Under the pieces are notes generated by a model. It did no database searches and had not been told where the DNA came from. It saw only the letters and a list, made by a program, of their open reading frames with translations. Of a DNA stretch of 47,367 nucleotides, positions 8,245 to 16,583 are shown piece by piece (the stretch's first letter is position 1; each line of letters begins with the position of its first letter). The position numbers were made by a program, and so were the translations under genes. This DNA is from Lachnospiraceae bacterium (GTDB lineage Bacteria; Bacillota; Clostridia; Lachnospirales; Lachnospiraceae): contig CAAGFJ010000088.1 of NCBI GenBank assembly GCA_900769115.1, positions 1 to 47,367 on the forward strand, read 5' to 3'.

Positions 8245-8991
8245 ATGAAACCAAGCATTAATAAACAGCTTGCCTATCTTGACTACTTGAATCGGGAGAA
8301 TCATTTTCACCATCACCGTTATGATGATGAAATGCTGCAATATGAATATATCAAGAACGGCGATCTGCGCGCCATAGAAGAAGCGGATCGTATGATACGC
8401 TCTGTGGAGACAGGGCATCTATCCGACAATCCGCTGAAGAATCTGTTATATCTGTGTATCTGCAACATTACGCTCGTAACCCGCTTTGCGATTGAGGGTG
8501 GCATGGATGCAGAGAAAGCCTACAACGCAAGCGATCTGTATATCCGCAAATACGACCTTGCCACAACAGTAGCCGAACTCTATGCATTACACCACGAAAT
8601 GACGGAATACTTTGTCAAAGCAGTTGCCGCCGCAAAGAAGGAGGACATCTATTCAAAGCCGGTTCTTCAATGTATGGATTACATTCATCATCATCTGCAT
8701 GAGCAGATCTTAGTCAGCCGGCTTGCGGAATTCGTACACTTGAACGAGTCTTATCTCTCCATCCTGTTCAAGCGACAGACCGGTACCACGATCACCGAAT
8801 ACATCATCACCAAACGAATGGAAGCAGCGGAAAATCTATTAAAATATTCGGATTTCTCTCTGGCAGACATATCGGATATTCTGCATTTTGCAAGTTACAG
8901 TCATTTTGCCAGAACCTTCCGGAAATACTACCACACAAGTCCGAAGGAATACCGGAACCAGAACTTTCGCACCACACCAATGGCACAATAG
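8245..8991 (+). CDS. AraC-family transcriptional regulator
   Basis: 248 residues. The C-terminal 100 residues carry the double helix-turn-helix of AraC/XylS: HLHEQILVSRLAEFVHLNESYLSILFKRQTG and FSLADISDILHFASYSHFARTFRKYYHTSPKEYR. The N-terminal part is helical, not a cupin: RAIEEADRMIRSV, NPLKNLLYLCICNITLVTRFAIEGGMDAEKAYNASDLYIRK. This all-helical companion is common in clostridial AraC regulators, and no ligand can be assigned. GAGGAAAA precedes the ATG at 8245; an ATG at 8230 is also in frame. One of few plus-strand genes. It is divergent from the acetyltransferase (a likely target) and ends two bases from the end of convergent uvrB. Confidence 0.88.
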   Translation: MKPSINKQLAYLDYLNRENHFHHHRYDDEMLQYEYIKNGDLRAIEEADRMIRSVETGHLSDNPLKNLLYLCICNITLVTRFAIEGGMDAEKAYNASDLYIRKYDLATTVAELYALHHEMTEYFVKAVAAAKKEDIYSKPVLQCMDYIHHHLHEQILVSRLAEFVHLNESYLSILFKRQTGTTITEYIITKRMEAAENLLKYSDFSLADISDILHFASYSHFARTFRKYYHTSPKEYRNQNFRTTPMAQ

Positions 8992-8993
8992 TC

Positions 8994-10991
8994 CTACGCA
9001 TCATAATCCCTCAACGTAACCTTCAATTCCTTCAAATGATCCCGGTATTCTGCCGCCATCTCAAAGTTAAGCTCTGCTGCGGCCGTCTCCATCTTCTTCG
9101 TATACTTCTTGATCTCTGCCTGCAATTCCTTCTTCGACATGGATTCTACATCTTTCTCGTTACGGCGTGCATTGAGTGCATCCACATCCTCATCCGTTCC
9201 TGTTGTGATCAGATCACGGATCGCTTTCTTGATCGTAGTCGGTGTAATGCCATGTTCTTTGTTATAAGCATCCTGTATCTGCCGCCGTCGGTTCGTCTCA
9301 TCAATCGCCGCTTTCATGGAACCCGTGATCGTATCTGCATACATGATTACCCGTCCTTCACTGTTACGGGCAGCACGTCCGATCGTCTGTACCAGTGATG
9401 TCTCAGAACGCAGAAAGCCCTCCTTATCAGCATCTAAGATCGCCACTAGCGTAATCTCCGGAATATCCAATCCCTCACGCAACAGGTTAATACCTACTAA
9501 CACATCAAATACACCAAGCCGCAGATCTCTTACAATCTCGGTACGCTCTAACGTATCAATATCCGAATGCAGGTACTTGACTTTCACGCCCTGCTCCCGC
9601 AGATAATCTGTCAAATCTTCTGCCATCCGCTTCGTCAAGGTGGTTACTAATACCTTATTGCCCTTATCGACTTCCTTATTCACCTCGGATAACAGATCAT
9701 CCACCTGACCTTCTACCGGCTTCACTTCAATCGATGGATCTAACAATCCGGTCGGCCGGATCAACTGCTCCGTCCGCAGCAATTCATGCTCTGCCTCATA
9801 GTCCGATGGTGTTGCCGATACAAACATGACCTGATCTAATTTGTCCTCAAATTCATCAAACCGGAGAGGACGGTTATCCATCGCCGAAGGCAGACGGAAT
9901 CCAAAGTCTACCAAAGTCTGCTTTCTCGAACGGTCTCCGGCATACATACCCCGGATCTGCGGCACTGTAATATGCGACTCATCAATGATCATCAGAAAAT
10001 CATCCTTGAAAAATTCCAATAAGGTATTCGGTGTTGCTCCCGGCTCCAAGCCCGCCAACGGTCTCGAATAATTCTCGATCCCGGAACAGAATCCTGTCTC
10101 CTTGAGCATCTCCATGTCAAAATGTGTCCGCTCACTGATCCGCTGTGCCTCTAACAGCTTATCATTTTCTTTGAAGTAGGCAACCTGTGCGTCACATTCT
10201 GCCTCAATCTCCTTCACTGCACGCTCAATCTTGTCCTGTGCCACTACATAGTGGGATGCCGGAAAGATAAATGCACAGTTAATGCCACGTTTAACCTCTC
10301 CTGTCAGCGGATCAAATTCCACCATCCGGTCAATCTCATCTCCAAAGAACTCTACCCGGATGGCATCCTCAAAGGTCGATACCGGAAGAATCTCTAACAC
10401 GTCTCCATGCACCCGAAATGTTCCCCGTTTGAAATCCATATCATTGCGCTCGTACTGAATATCAATCAGATCTGTAATCAACTGCTCCCACTCATACGAC
10501 ATACCTGTCCGGAGTGTCAACATCATGTTCTCGTAATCCTCCGGCGAACCAATACCATAGATACAGGACACCGAAGAAATGACAATAACATCCTTCCGTT
10601 CGATCAATGCCGCTGTCGCGGAATGCCGCAGCTTATCGATCTCATCATTGATGGAAGAATCCTTCTCTATATAGGTGTCCGTCGATGGCACATATGCCTC
10701 CGGCTGATAGTAGTCGTAGTACGATACAAAATACTCGACTGCATTTTCCGGAAAGAACTCCTTGAATTCACTGTATAACTGTGCCGCTAACGTCTTATTA
10801 TGTGCAATGATCAACGTCGGTTTATTCAATTGTGCGATGACATTTGCCATGGTAAATGTCTTACCGGAACCGGTCACACCAAGCAACGTCTCAAACTGGT
10901 TGCCCTTCTTAAATCCATCTACCAATTCCTGAATGGCTCTTGGCTGATCTCCGGTTGGTTCAAATTCTGAATGAAGTATAAATTTGTCCAT
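8994..10991 (-). CDS. uvrB: Excinuclease ABC subunit UvrB
   Basis: 665 residues, full length. UvrB receives the lesion from UvrA, probes the strands with its beta-hairpin and recruits UvrC. Visible features are Walker A LLGVTGSGKTFTMANV near residue 35, the beta-hairpin region SYYDYYQPEAYVPSTDTYIEKD, the DEAD-like DESH in MIIDESHITVPQI, helicase motifs V and VI (INLLREGLDIPEI, QTIGRAARN), and a C-terminal UVR motif (LQAEIKKYTKKMETAAAELNFEMAAEYRDHL) that contacts UvrC. AGGAGG lies six bases before the ATG at 10991, and the ATG at 10994 is too close to it. The gene follows pcrA by about 10 bases, with the pcrA stop inside the ribosome site region, so the two are co-transcribed. Confidence 0.98.
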   Translation of the reverse strand: MDKFILHSEFEPTGDQPRAIQELVDGFKKGNQFETLLGVTGSGKTFTMANVIAQLNKPTLIIAHNKTLAAQLYSEFKEFFPENAVEYFVSYYDYYQPEAYVPSTDTYIEKDSSINDEIDKLRHSATAALIERKDVIVISSVSCIYGIGSPEDYENMMLTLRTGMSYEWEQLITDLIDIQYERNDMDFKRGTFRVHGDVLEILPVSTFEDAIRVEFFGDEIDRMVEFDPLTGEVKRGINCAFIFPASHYVVAQDKIERAVKEIEAECDAQVAYFKENDKLLEAQRISERTHFDMEMLKETGFCSGIENYSRPLAGLEPGATPNTLLEFFKDDFLMIIDESHITVPQIRGMYAGDRSRKQTLVDFGFRLPSAMDNRPLRFDEFEDKLDQVMFVSATPSDYEAEHELLRTEQLIRPTGLLDPSIEVKPVEGQVDDLLSEVNKEVDKGNKVLVTTLTKRMAEDLTDYLREQGVKVKYLHSDIDTLERTEIVRDLRLGVFDVLVGINLLREGLDIPEITLVAILDADKEGFLRSETSLVQTIGRAARNSEGRVIMYADTITGSMKAAIDETNRRRQIQDAYNKEHGITPTTIKKAIRDLITTGTDEDVDALNARRNEKDVESMSKKELQAEIKKYTKKMETAAAELNFEMAAEYRDHLKELKVTLRDYDA

Positions 10992-11001
10992 CATTTTCCT
11001 C

Positions 11002-13110
11002 CTAGTCTAATCCTTCCAGCTCTGCCCGGAACATGATCCGCCTCGTTCCCCGCAGCTTATCAAACTGTATATCATAAGTCTGTGCCGGACAATCCACTGC
11101 CACAACCGTACCCTCACCAAATACCTTGTGTGCCACCCGGTCACCCTCTGCAAACATCACTTTGGGAAGCATCTGCTCACCGGCACCGGATGATACAATC
11201 CGGCTTCCATTGATACATTCCAACTGAGTCGCATCCATATCCCCTAAGAACACAGACTGTTTCGCACGATAACCGGTATCCTTATTCTCATAGGAACTTA
11301 AATAAAGCATATTCTTGGCACGGGTCATTGCCACGTAGAGAAGCCTGCGTTCCTCTTCTAACTCATCTTCATTTCTAAGACGGTAACTTGGAAACTGCCC
11401 GTCCACTAACCCCGGCACAAATACCGTATCAAATTCCAGACCCTTCGCGGTATGTATCGTCATTACCCGCACTACATCATGCTTCGTATCATCATCCTGT
11501 GCTGTAAACAATGCAAAATGACTGAGCAGCTCCTCTAATGGCAGTATCTCCTGATTCTGTTCCTCTAATGCATGTATGATACTGACAAGCTCCGAAACAT
11601 TATCTAACCGTGTCTGATCAATATCCTCCTCCAAGGATGCCCGAAGTCCCATATCCAAGCATCTGTTCGCAATATCCGTACAGGAGTACTGCTGATACGT
11701 CTCATGTAATTGCTTTACATTCTGGTAATATGCAACCACCGATGCTTTCTTGATCTCCCCGGATTCAATACATTGTCCCAATGCTTCAAACAATGAGATT
11801 CCGTGCTTCCCGGCATATTGCTTCAACTGTTCCACCGACTTCTTACCAAATCCCCGTCGCGGTCTGGATATTGTATATGTCAGATCCATATCCCTCAGAT
11901 TATATACCAGACGCAGATAGGCAAGCACCGTCCGGATCTCCTCGCTCTCATAGAACTTCGCCCCACTTAATATCTTATACGGAACCTTCTTCTTAATAAA
12001 TGCTTCCTCCAACGAACGTGTCTGGGAAGCCGCCCGCACCAGTACGGCATGATCCCGATACGGAAGATTCCTTTCCTTGTCCTGTAACACCACATCCGCA
12101 ATCCATTCTGCCTCTTCCCGCTCGGTCTTCGGACAGTTATAGACCGGCTTGCCGCCGTCAGCCCGGTTGCTGATCATTACTTTATCAATCCGGTTCTGAT
12201 TCGCCTTGATCAGGAAACCTGCTGCACCAACCACCTGCGGGGTACTTCGGAAATTCTCTGTCAAAGCATAATCCTGCACTTCCTCAAAATCCCGGTCAAA
12301 TCCCATCATAAAGGACGGGTCTGACCCTCTCCATGTATAGATATTCTGGTCATCATCCCCAACCACAAAAAGATTGCCATACAATCCACTTAATATCTTA
12401 AGCAGTTCATTCTGCTTATAATTCACATCCTGATATTCGTCACAAAGCAGATACTGACACCGTTCCTGCCAGGTCTGTCTCGCATCCTCGTAATGGCTCA
12501 ATATATACAACGCAAAGTTAATAATATCCTCAAAATCCAATGCGTAATTATCACACTGTCTCTTCAGATAATGATAAAATACGCTCTCGTTCGTATCGGT
12601 TACACTTGCTAACTTCTGCTTTAACTCCGTCTTATCCGCTCCCATCATCATCGTGACATAGCCAGGCGTCTGCTTATTCGCATCTACAAATTCCATCAGA
12701 TTCTTCGCCGTATTATCCTTCATGGAAATGCCAAGCTCTTCTGCCACTTCCCGGATCATGTCAATCTCCGCTTTCTTATCTAAGATCGTAAATGTCTTCG
12801 GAAACGACATACGGTGAATCTCTTCCTTCAATATATGATTACAGAATCCATGAAACGTTCCGGTAAAGCTATTGCAGTTATCTCCCACGATCCGCTTCAA
12901 ACGCTGTTTCATCTCTGCCGCTGCCTTATTCGTAAAGGTAAGTGCCACAATGGATGCCGAATCAATATACAACTCCGTAATGAGATATGCCATCCGGTAT
13001 GTCAGCACAAAGGTCTTACCGGAGCCCGGCACCGATGCAACCCGGACATATCCTTCCGTTGCATGAATAATATCCAATTGTTCCTTCGTTACTTTATCTG
13101 GTAGCTGCAT
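11002..13110 (-). CDS. pcrA: UvrD/PcrA-type superfamily 1 DNA helicase
   Basis: 702 residues. It is a 3'-5' helicase that removes excised strands and clears RecA or RNA polymerase from DNA. The helicase motifs are complete: Q-motif LPDKVTKEQLDIIHATEG, Walker A VASVPGSGKTFVLTYR, motif II LLCDEYQDVN, motif III VVGDDDQNIYTWRG, VMTIHTAKGLEFDTVFVPGL, and RRLLYVAMTRAK. The C-terminus FAEGDRVAHKVFGEGTVVAVD is the Tudor-like domain that links PcrA to RNA polymerase. It is a little shorter than Bacillus PcrA. GGAGG sits six bases before the ATG at 13110; the ATG at 13143 has no such site. First gene of a pcrA-uvrB operon behind a LexA-like box. Confidence 0.94.
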   Translation of the reverse strand: MQLPDKVTKEQLDIIHATEGYVRVASVPGSGKTFVLTYRMAYLITELYIDSASIVALTFTNKAAAEMKQRLKRIVGDNCNSFTGTFHGFCNHILKEEIHRMSFPKTFTILDKKAEIDMIREVAEELGISMKDNTAKNLMEFVDANKQTPGYVTMMMGADKTELKQKLASVTDTNESVFYHYLKRQCDNYALDFEDIINFALYILSHYEDARQTWQERCQYLLCDEYQDVNYKQNELLKILSGLYGNLFVVGDDDQNIYTWRGSDPSFMMGFDRDFEEVQDYALTENFRSTPQVVGAAGFLIKANQNRIDKVMISNRADGGKPVYNCPKTEREEAEWIADVVLQDKERNLPYRDHAVLVRAASQTRSLEEAFIKKKVPYKILSGAKFYESEEIRTVLAYLRLVYNLRDMDLTYTISRPRRGFGKKSVEQLKQYAGKHGISLFEALGQCIESGEIKKASVVAYYQNVKQLHETYQQYSCTDIANRCLDMGLRASLEEDIDQTRLDNVSELVSIIHALEEQNQEILPLEELLSHFALFTAQDDDTKHDVVRVMTIHTAKGLEFDTVFVPGLVDGQFPSYRLRNEDELEEERRLLYVAMTRAKNMLYLSSYENKDTGYRAKQSVFLGDMDATQLECINGSRIVSSGAGEQMLPKVMFAEGDRVAHKVFGEGTVVAVDCPAQTYDIQFDKLRGTRRIMFRAELEGLD

Positions 13111-13145
13111 GTGTATCCTCCGGCTTGAAAATCTCATTTGCATTC

Positions 13146-13192
13146 ATTGTACTATAGAATATAGAAAAAGTACAGAACAAACATTCGATTTG
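13146..13192 (-). promoter_or_regulatory. pcrA-uvrB promoter with LexA-like box
   Basis: The box AGAACAAACATTCG (13174-13187, plus strand) is one base off GAAC-N4-GTTC. On the minus strand it is followed by TGTACT (13169-13174), 17 bases and TACAAT (13146-13151); alternatively TTGTTC (13175-13180), 18 bases and TATAGT (13151-13156). Either way the box overlaps the -35 region. The stretch 13162-13192 is an exact inverted copy of 5664-5694. Confidence 0.6.
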
Positions 13193-13342
13193 CACCGGTG
13201 ATAGAAAGAAGAAATCATTACCTTTCGTAAGGATTTCTTTACCATTCATAAATAATTCTAAAATTTTACTCATATTTCTTATATTTTACATATTTCTGTT
13301 GTATCGTTTCACCAGCATTTATGCGCAGGGAGAATGAGTACA

Positions 13343-14368
13343 ATGAATACAAAAGATCGAGTTGAATATTTAGATATCGCCAAGGGAATTGGCATTTTTA
13401 TCGTAGTATGGTTTCATGCAAGAGGTCCGTTTCATCCATATTTCAGTCTGTTTTTCATGCCTCTTTTTTTTCTGATATCCGGATATCTGTATAACCCGGC
13501 TATTTCTCTGTGCGATTTTATCAAAAGAAAATTCCTAAGCCTGTATGTTCCTTTTGTATTCTGGAATCTGGTTTTTCTTCTTCTGCGAAGTCTGAATGGA
13601 TTTTCATTATCTCACACCATACGCTTCACCGTAAAGGTACTGTTAACACTAGACAAAGACGGAGATTATCTTGGTGCTATCTGGTTCCTTGGCGCATTGT
13701 TTACCGAATCTGTTCTATATAAGGTATTAGACACCTTCTTAAGCAGATGGCAGTATCGCCGGGCATTTATTACAGCTGTATTCTGTCTGCGGGCCGTCTT
13801 TGCATTCCAAACAGATCTGCCATACCGACTGAGCCGTACACTGATTCTTGGCATGTTCTTTGCAATCGGCTACCTCGTCCGGGAACAGCACTCCTTTTTT
13901 ATCAAATTTCACAATGCCTGTTCTATCCTTCTGTCCGGCATCGCATTTGTGCTGATCGGAACCTTTACAGAACATACCATGGGCGACAATGAATACTCTT
14001 CTGCCCCACTATTTGTAATCGGTGCTTTAGCAGGATCTTATCTCACAATCTGCCTTTCTAAATGGATCGAATCAAACCCGTATCCTGTCATAAAAAAATG
14101 CAAAAGCTTCTGTTGCTATCTCAGTCGCAACAGTATTGATATCGTCATATGGCAGTTTGTATTTTTCCGAATTGCGATTGCGATTCAGCTTATTGTATAC
14201 CATCTGCCAATTACAGATGTTTTGAAATACGGCAACCGCTTTGACACCAGTGGTGGATGGTGGATTCTTTATCTGATCACCGGACTTTTTGTTCCAATCC
14301 TGTGGGCGAAGCTCCTTCGGTCTGGAATCTGGGGTAAATATCTGAAAAAATATCACATGATCCGTTAA
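13343..14368 (+). CDS. Acyltransferase-3 family membrane protein
   Basis: 341 residues with about ten hydrophobic segments. The N-terminus EYLDIAKGIGIFIVVWFHARGPFHPYFSLFFMPLFFLISGYLYNP is the signature of acyltransferase family 3 (OafA/WecH/NodX-like), including the conserved membrane His in VVWFHA. These enzymes move acetyl or succinyl groups onto surface glycans or small molecules from the cytoplasmic side. GGGAG lies about ten bases before the ATG at 13343; an ATG at 13334 sits too close to it. The gene is monocistronic and plus-strand, divergent from pcrA, and followed by an Rpn-family remnant. The acceptor cannot be identified from sequence; a role in decorating the surface polymers made elsewhere is a guess. 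Confidence 0.82.
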   Translation: MNTKDRVEYLDIAKGIGIFIVVWFHARGPFHPYFSLFFMPLFFLISGYLYNPAISLCDFIKRKFLSLYVPFVFWNLVFLLLRSLNGFSLSHTIRFTVKVLLTLDKDGDYLGAIWFLGALFTESVLYKVLDTFLSRWQYRRAFITAVFCLRAVFAFQTDLPYRLSRTLILGMFFAIGYLVREQHSFFIKFHNACSILLSGIAFVLIGTFTEHTMGDNEYSSAPLFVIGALAGSYLTICLSKWIESNPYPVIKKCKSFCCYLSRNSIDIVIWQFVFFRIAIAIQLIVYHLPITDVLKYGNRFDTSGGWWILYLITGLFVPILWAKLLRSGIWGKYLKKYHMIR

Positions 14369-14405
14369 AATGATATCCTCTATAATTCGGTTCATTTATG
14401 ACTAA

Positions 14406-14672
14406 AATGGTACTTATCTGCACCATGGAAAGACCACCTTCAATACCGGATTACAACTAGATCTTCTGCAGCAATTCTATCTGATATCACTTGGCGTATT
14501 TAGTGAAAACAAGTATCCTTTAGATAAGAATAACCGATTAACCGCCTGGTTATCTCTGCTTGCCACACGGGACACGCAAGACTTAGATACTATCCTTGTA
14601 GCTTATCCGTGGTTAGAAGAGATCTATCAGGACATTGCTTCGTATCTTCACAAACCAGAGGAGGTGCTTACT
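14406..14672 (+). pseudogene. Truncated C-terminal part of an Rpn/PD-(D/E)XK nuclease-family transposase
   Basis: An open frame without a start codon runs from an in-frame TAA at 14403 straight into the minigene at 14673. It reads LQLDLLQQFYLISLGVFSEN, then KYPLDKNNRLTAWLSLLATR, DLDTILVAYPWLEEIYQDIA and SYLHKPEEVLTMFSDALKIL. These are late helical blocks of the PD-(D/E)XK nuclease-family transposase/Rpn proteins common in Lachnospiraceae. The N-terminal nuclease core with its catalytic residues is missing, so this is a decayed copy. Family assignment is from memory of these blocks. Confidence 0.7.
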
Positions 14673-14888
14673 ATGTTTTCCGACGCTTTGAAGATCTTAG
14701 ATCATAATACCGTACAACACATGATCGATGAGATGCAGAACACTATTGATGGACAGAAAGCAGAGATTGCAGATAAAGACTCACAGATTGCGGATCAGGC
14801 TGTGCAACTTGCTGACAAGGATTCACAGCTTGCCGATCAGGCTGAACAGATTGCCTCTTTAAAAGCTCAACTCGCTGCACTACAATAG
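14673..14888 (+). CDS. Rpn C-terminal minigene (coiled-coil protein), copy 1
   Basis: A 71-residue frame beginning MFSDALKILDHNTVQHMIDE and ending in heptad-like tandem units (IADKDSQIADQAVQLADKDSQLADQAEQIASLKAQLAAL), a strong coiled-coil. It is in frame with the Rpn remnant upstream but has its own GGAGG eight bases before the ATG, so it may be translated alone. In E. coli, Rpn nucleases are known to encode an internally started C-terminal protein (RpnS) that inhibits the toxic full-length product. That this is such a product, kept after loss of the nuclease, is inference. The first 105 bases are almost identical to those of the second copy at 31151-31348. Confidence 0.5.
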   Translation: MFSDALKILDHNTVQHMIDEMQNTIDGQKAEIADKDSQIADQAVQLADKDSQLADQAEQIASLKAQLAALQ

Positions 14889-14896
14889 TTTCTTTA

Positions 14897-14941
14897 AATA
14901 AAAAGCTCTGGATTATAAAGAATATTATCTATAATCCAGAG
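14897..14941 (-). terminator. Terminator at the end of the cohesin operon
   Basis: A perfect 12-base stem (CTCTGGATTATA, 14906-14917, with its complement at 14930-14941) is followed on the minus strand by CTTTTTATTT. It lies about 40 bases after the small zinc-finger gene and probably ends that operon; read on the plus strand it has no clear T-run. Confidence 0.7.
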
Positions 14942-14979
14942 ACTTCTTATATATTGTAAGTTTTCATCCCATACGTCGT

Positions 14980-15156
14980 TTACCGTATATGTAACAAATT
15001 CTTTATTGATGATAGAATCGTATAATTCACTTGCCCGGTTCCTTTGCACTTATAACACATCTGAAATTTCCAAACAGAGCCACTATTGATTTGCTTAACC
15101 CTGGACATTCTGCCTTTTCCTTTGCATATAGGGCATATTATCATGTGTTTATTCAT
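14980..15156 (-). CDS. 58-residue DnaJ-type zinc-finger protein
   Basis: A small frame below usual ORF cut-offs, beginning MNKHMIICPICKGKGRMSRV and ending in GQVNYTILSSIKNLLHIR. It has two CxxCxGxG motifs, CPICKGKG (residues 8-15) and CYKCKGTG (about residues 34-41), separated by 18 residues. That is the spacing of one zinc centre of the DnaJ cysteine-rich domain, which binds unfolded polypeptide. No J-domain is present. AGGAG lies about ten bases before the ATG. It follows the cohesin/Big gene by 23 bases on the same strand, with a terminator just beyond, so it looks like the last gene of that operon. A chaperone-like or redox role for the secreted proteins is a guess, since it has no signal peptide. 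Confidence 0.65.
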   Translation of the reverse strand: MNKHMIICPICKGKGRMSRVKQINSGSVWKFQMCYKCKGTGQVNYTILSSIKNLLHIR

Positions 15157-15179
15157 ATTATTATACTCCTGATCATCTT

Positions 15180-16565
15180 CTATTTTACCTTAATCTTCTT
15201 TACTTTACTCCAAGCCGACCATTGTTTGTCATAAGAAGCTACCCTTACTCTTACATAGTAGGTCTTGCCTTTCTTCAACTTCTTGCATGTGTATTTGGTA
15301 TTCCCACACATTTTTTGTTTCGCGCCCTTAAAATTCTTCTTAGTGGAAATCTGAACAACATACACAAAAGCATCCTTTGACTTACTCCATTTAATAGATA
15401 TTTTTTTCTTGCCAAGTGCTTTTAATTTTAATATATTTACTTTTCTAGGAATAGCAGATGCTGTGTTTGTTTTCTGATCACCCGCATTTCCCGGTCGTTC
15501 AGCCGGCGTTGGTTGTATCGGTGTTGTTGGCTGTGTTAAAGGTGTTTTTTCCTTAATTGTAAGCACAATAACCTGATTTACTTGAATTCCTCCCTGTGTA
15601 TATGTGACAATCAATTTAACATCCCCTGCCCTATCCGTGGTGATCTCATCTACGTTTGTTGTGTAGTCGTTAAGTGCCAATTCTTTTGTAGTCTTATCAC
15701 TATAGATTGCCGTCACGTTTAAATCATCTATTGTTATCTTATCTCCGATCTGATATGTCTTTTTTGTTTTTTCAACTTTAATAGAATCCAAAGTCGGAAT
15801 ATCATTAGCAACTATCTGAATCAAAATAACAGAAGTAACTGCTATATCATTTTCCTCATAATATATGGTTAATTCTTTATCTCCAGCCTCTGCCATATTA
15901 ATAGATGCCGCATTTGTTTTAAACTCTGAAATTTGTTTACTTGTACCATCAGAATATATAGCAATCACCTGAATATCATCTACATTGAGTTTATCTCCAA
16001 CCTTATATTTCACCAATTCTTTACTTGCCGTTATATAAGACAATTTCGCTGTTTTTTCTTCTGTCAGGCATACTCTTCCTTCTTCTCCGGCAATCTGAAT
16101 ACTATTCAGATCCTTGTCTACTGCATCCTCAAAATTAACTGATATCGGCAATTCCGTTCCAACTTTCGCATCTTCAGATATAGCAAAAGTCAATGACAAA
16201 ATAGTTCCGCTCATAATATCCTCTGCTGCTAATTCCTGTCCGTCCCATACAAATTTGCAACCTGATACAAATTCACCTGGTTTTGTTAATGTCAAAGGCA
16301 TAAATGCTACACCATTTTTGGCACTTTTCAAAGTCAATGATGAATCATACTCTAACTTCATTACCACACCCAAAATTCCAGGATTATCCTTTATCAGTAT
16401 ATCAATTGTCACCTCGTCGCCTGGTACTGCATTTTCCGGCACCAAAATCTCTGCACCGATTTCTGAAGCTGCCATAACTTGTTTTGTTAAAAACGGAGTC
16501 CATACAGCACACATTACTAACATTATTAATGTCACCATTATTTTACGAGTATTCAATTTTCTCAT
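15180..16565 (-). CDS. Secreted cohesin protein with two Big_3-type domains and FN3-like tail
   Basis: 461 residues. Signal peptide MRKLNTRKIMVTLIMLVMCA to about AA-SEIGA. Then comes a cohesin domain (residues ~38-165) with VPGDEVTIDILIKDNPGILG, LKLEYDSSLTL-like strands, VSGCKFVWDGQE and LSLTFAISEDA. Two bacterial Ig-like units of the Big_3 kind follow, marked by LVKYKVGDKLNVDDIQVIAIYSDGT and KKTYQIGDKITIDDLNVTAIYSDKT. After a Pro/Thr linker (TPLTQPTTPIQPTPAERPG) there is a Lys-rich fibronectin-III-like domain ending WSAWSKVKKIKVK. No LPXTG signal; the basic tail may bind anionic wall polymers. It lies 18 bases after the 1342-residue cohesin/dockerin gene in the same operon. Cohesins bind dockerins with high affinity; the partner here could be the dockerin next door. 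Confidence 0.8.
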   Translation of the reverse strand: MRKLNTRKIMVTLIMLVMCAVWTPFLTKQVMAASEIGAEILVPENAVPGDEVTIDILIKDNPGILGVVMKLEYDSSLTLKSAKNGVAFMPLTLTKPGEFVSGCKFVWDGQELAAEDIMSGTILSLTFAISEDAKVGTELPISVNFEDAVDKDLNSIQIAGEEGRVCLTEEKTAKLSYITASKELVKYKVGDKLNVDDIQVIAIYSDGTSKQISEFKTNAASINMAEAGDKELTIYYEENDIAVTSVILIQIVANDIPTLDSIKVEKTKKTYQIGDKITIDDLNVTAIYSDKTTKELALNDYTTNVDEITTDRAGDVKLIVTYTQGGIQVNQVIVLTIKEKTPLTQPTTPIQPTPAERPGNAGDQKTNTASAIPRKVNILKLKALGKKKISIKWSKSKDAFVYVVQISTKKNFKGAKQKMCGNTKYTCKKLKKGKTYYVRVRVASYDKQWSAWSKVKKIKVK

Positions 16566-16583
16566 CTCCCTTCATCCACTCTA

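Noticed and set aside
8989..8996. Two-base gap between convergent araC-type gene and uvrB
   Set aside because: Tight convergent ends without a terminator are common; no further structure was visible.
13207..13242. Nested hairpin GAAATC-CCTT-AAGG-GATTTC between pcrA and the acyltransferase gene
   Set aside because: It lies upstream of both divergent genes and has no T-run, so I could not assign it as a terminator or riboswitch.
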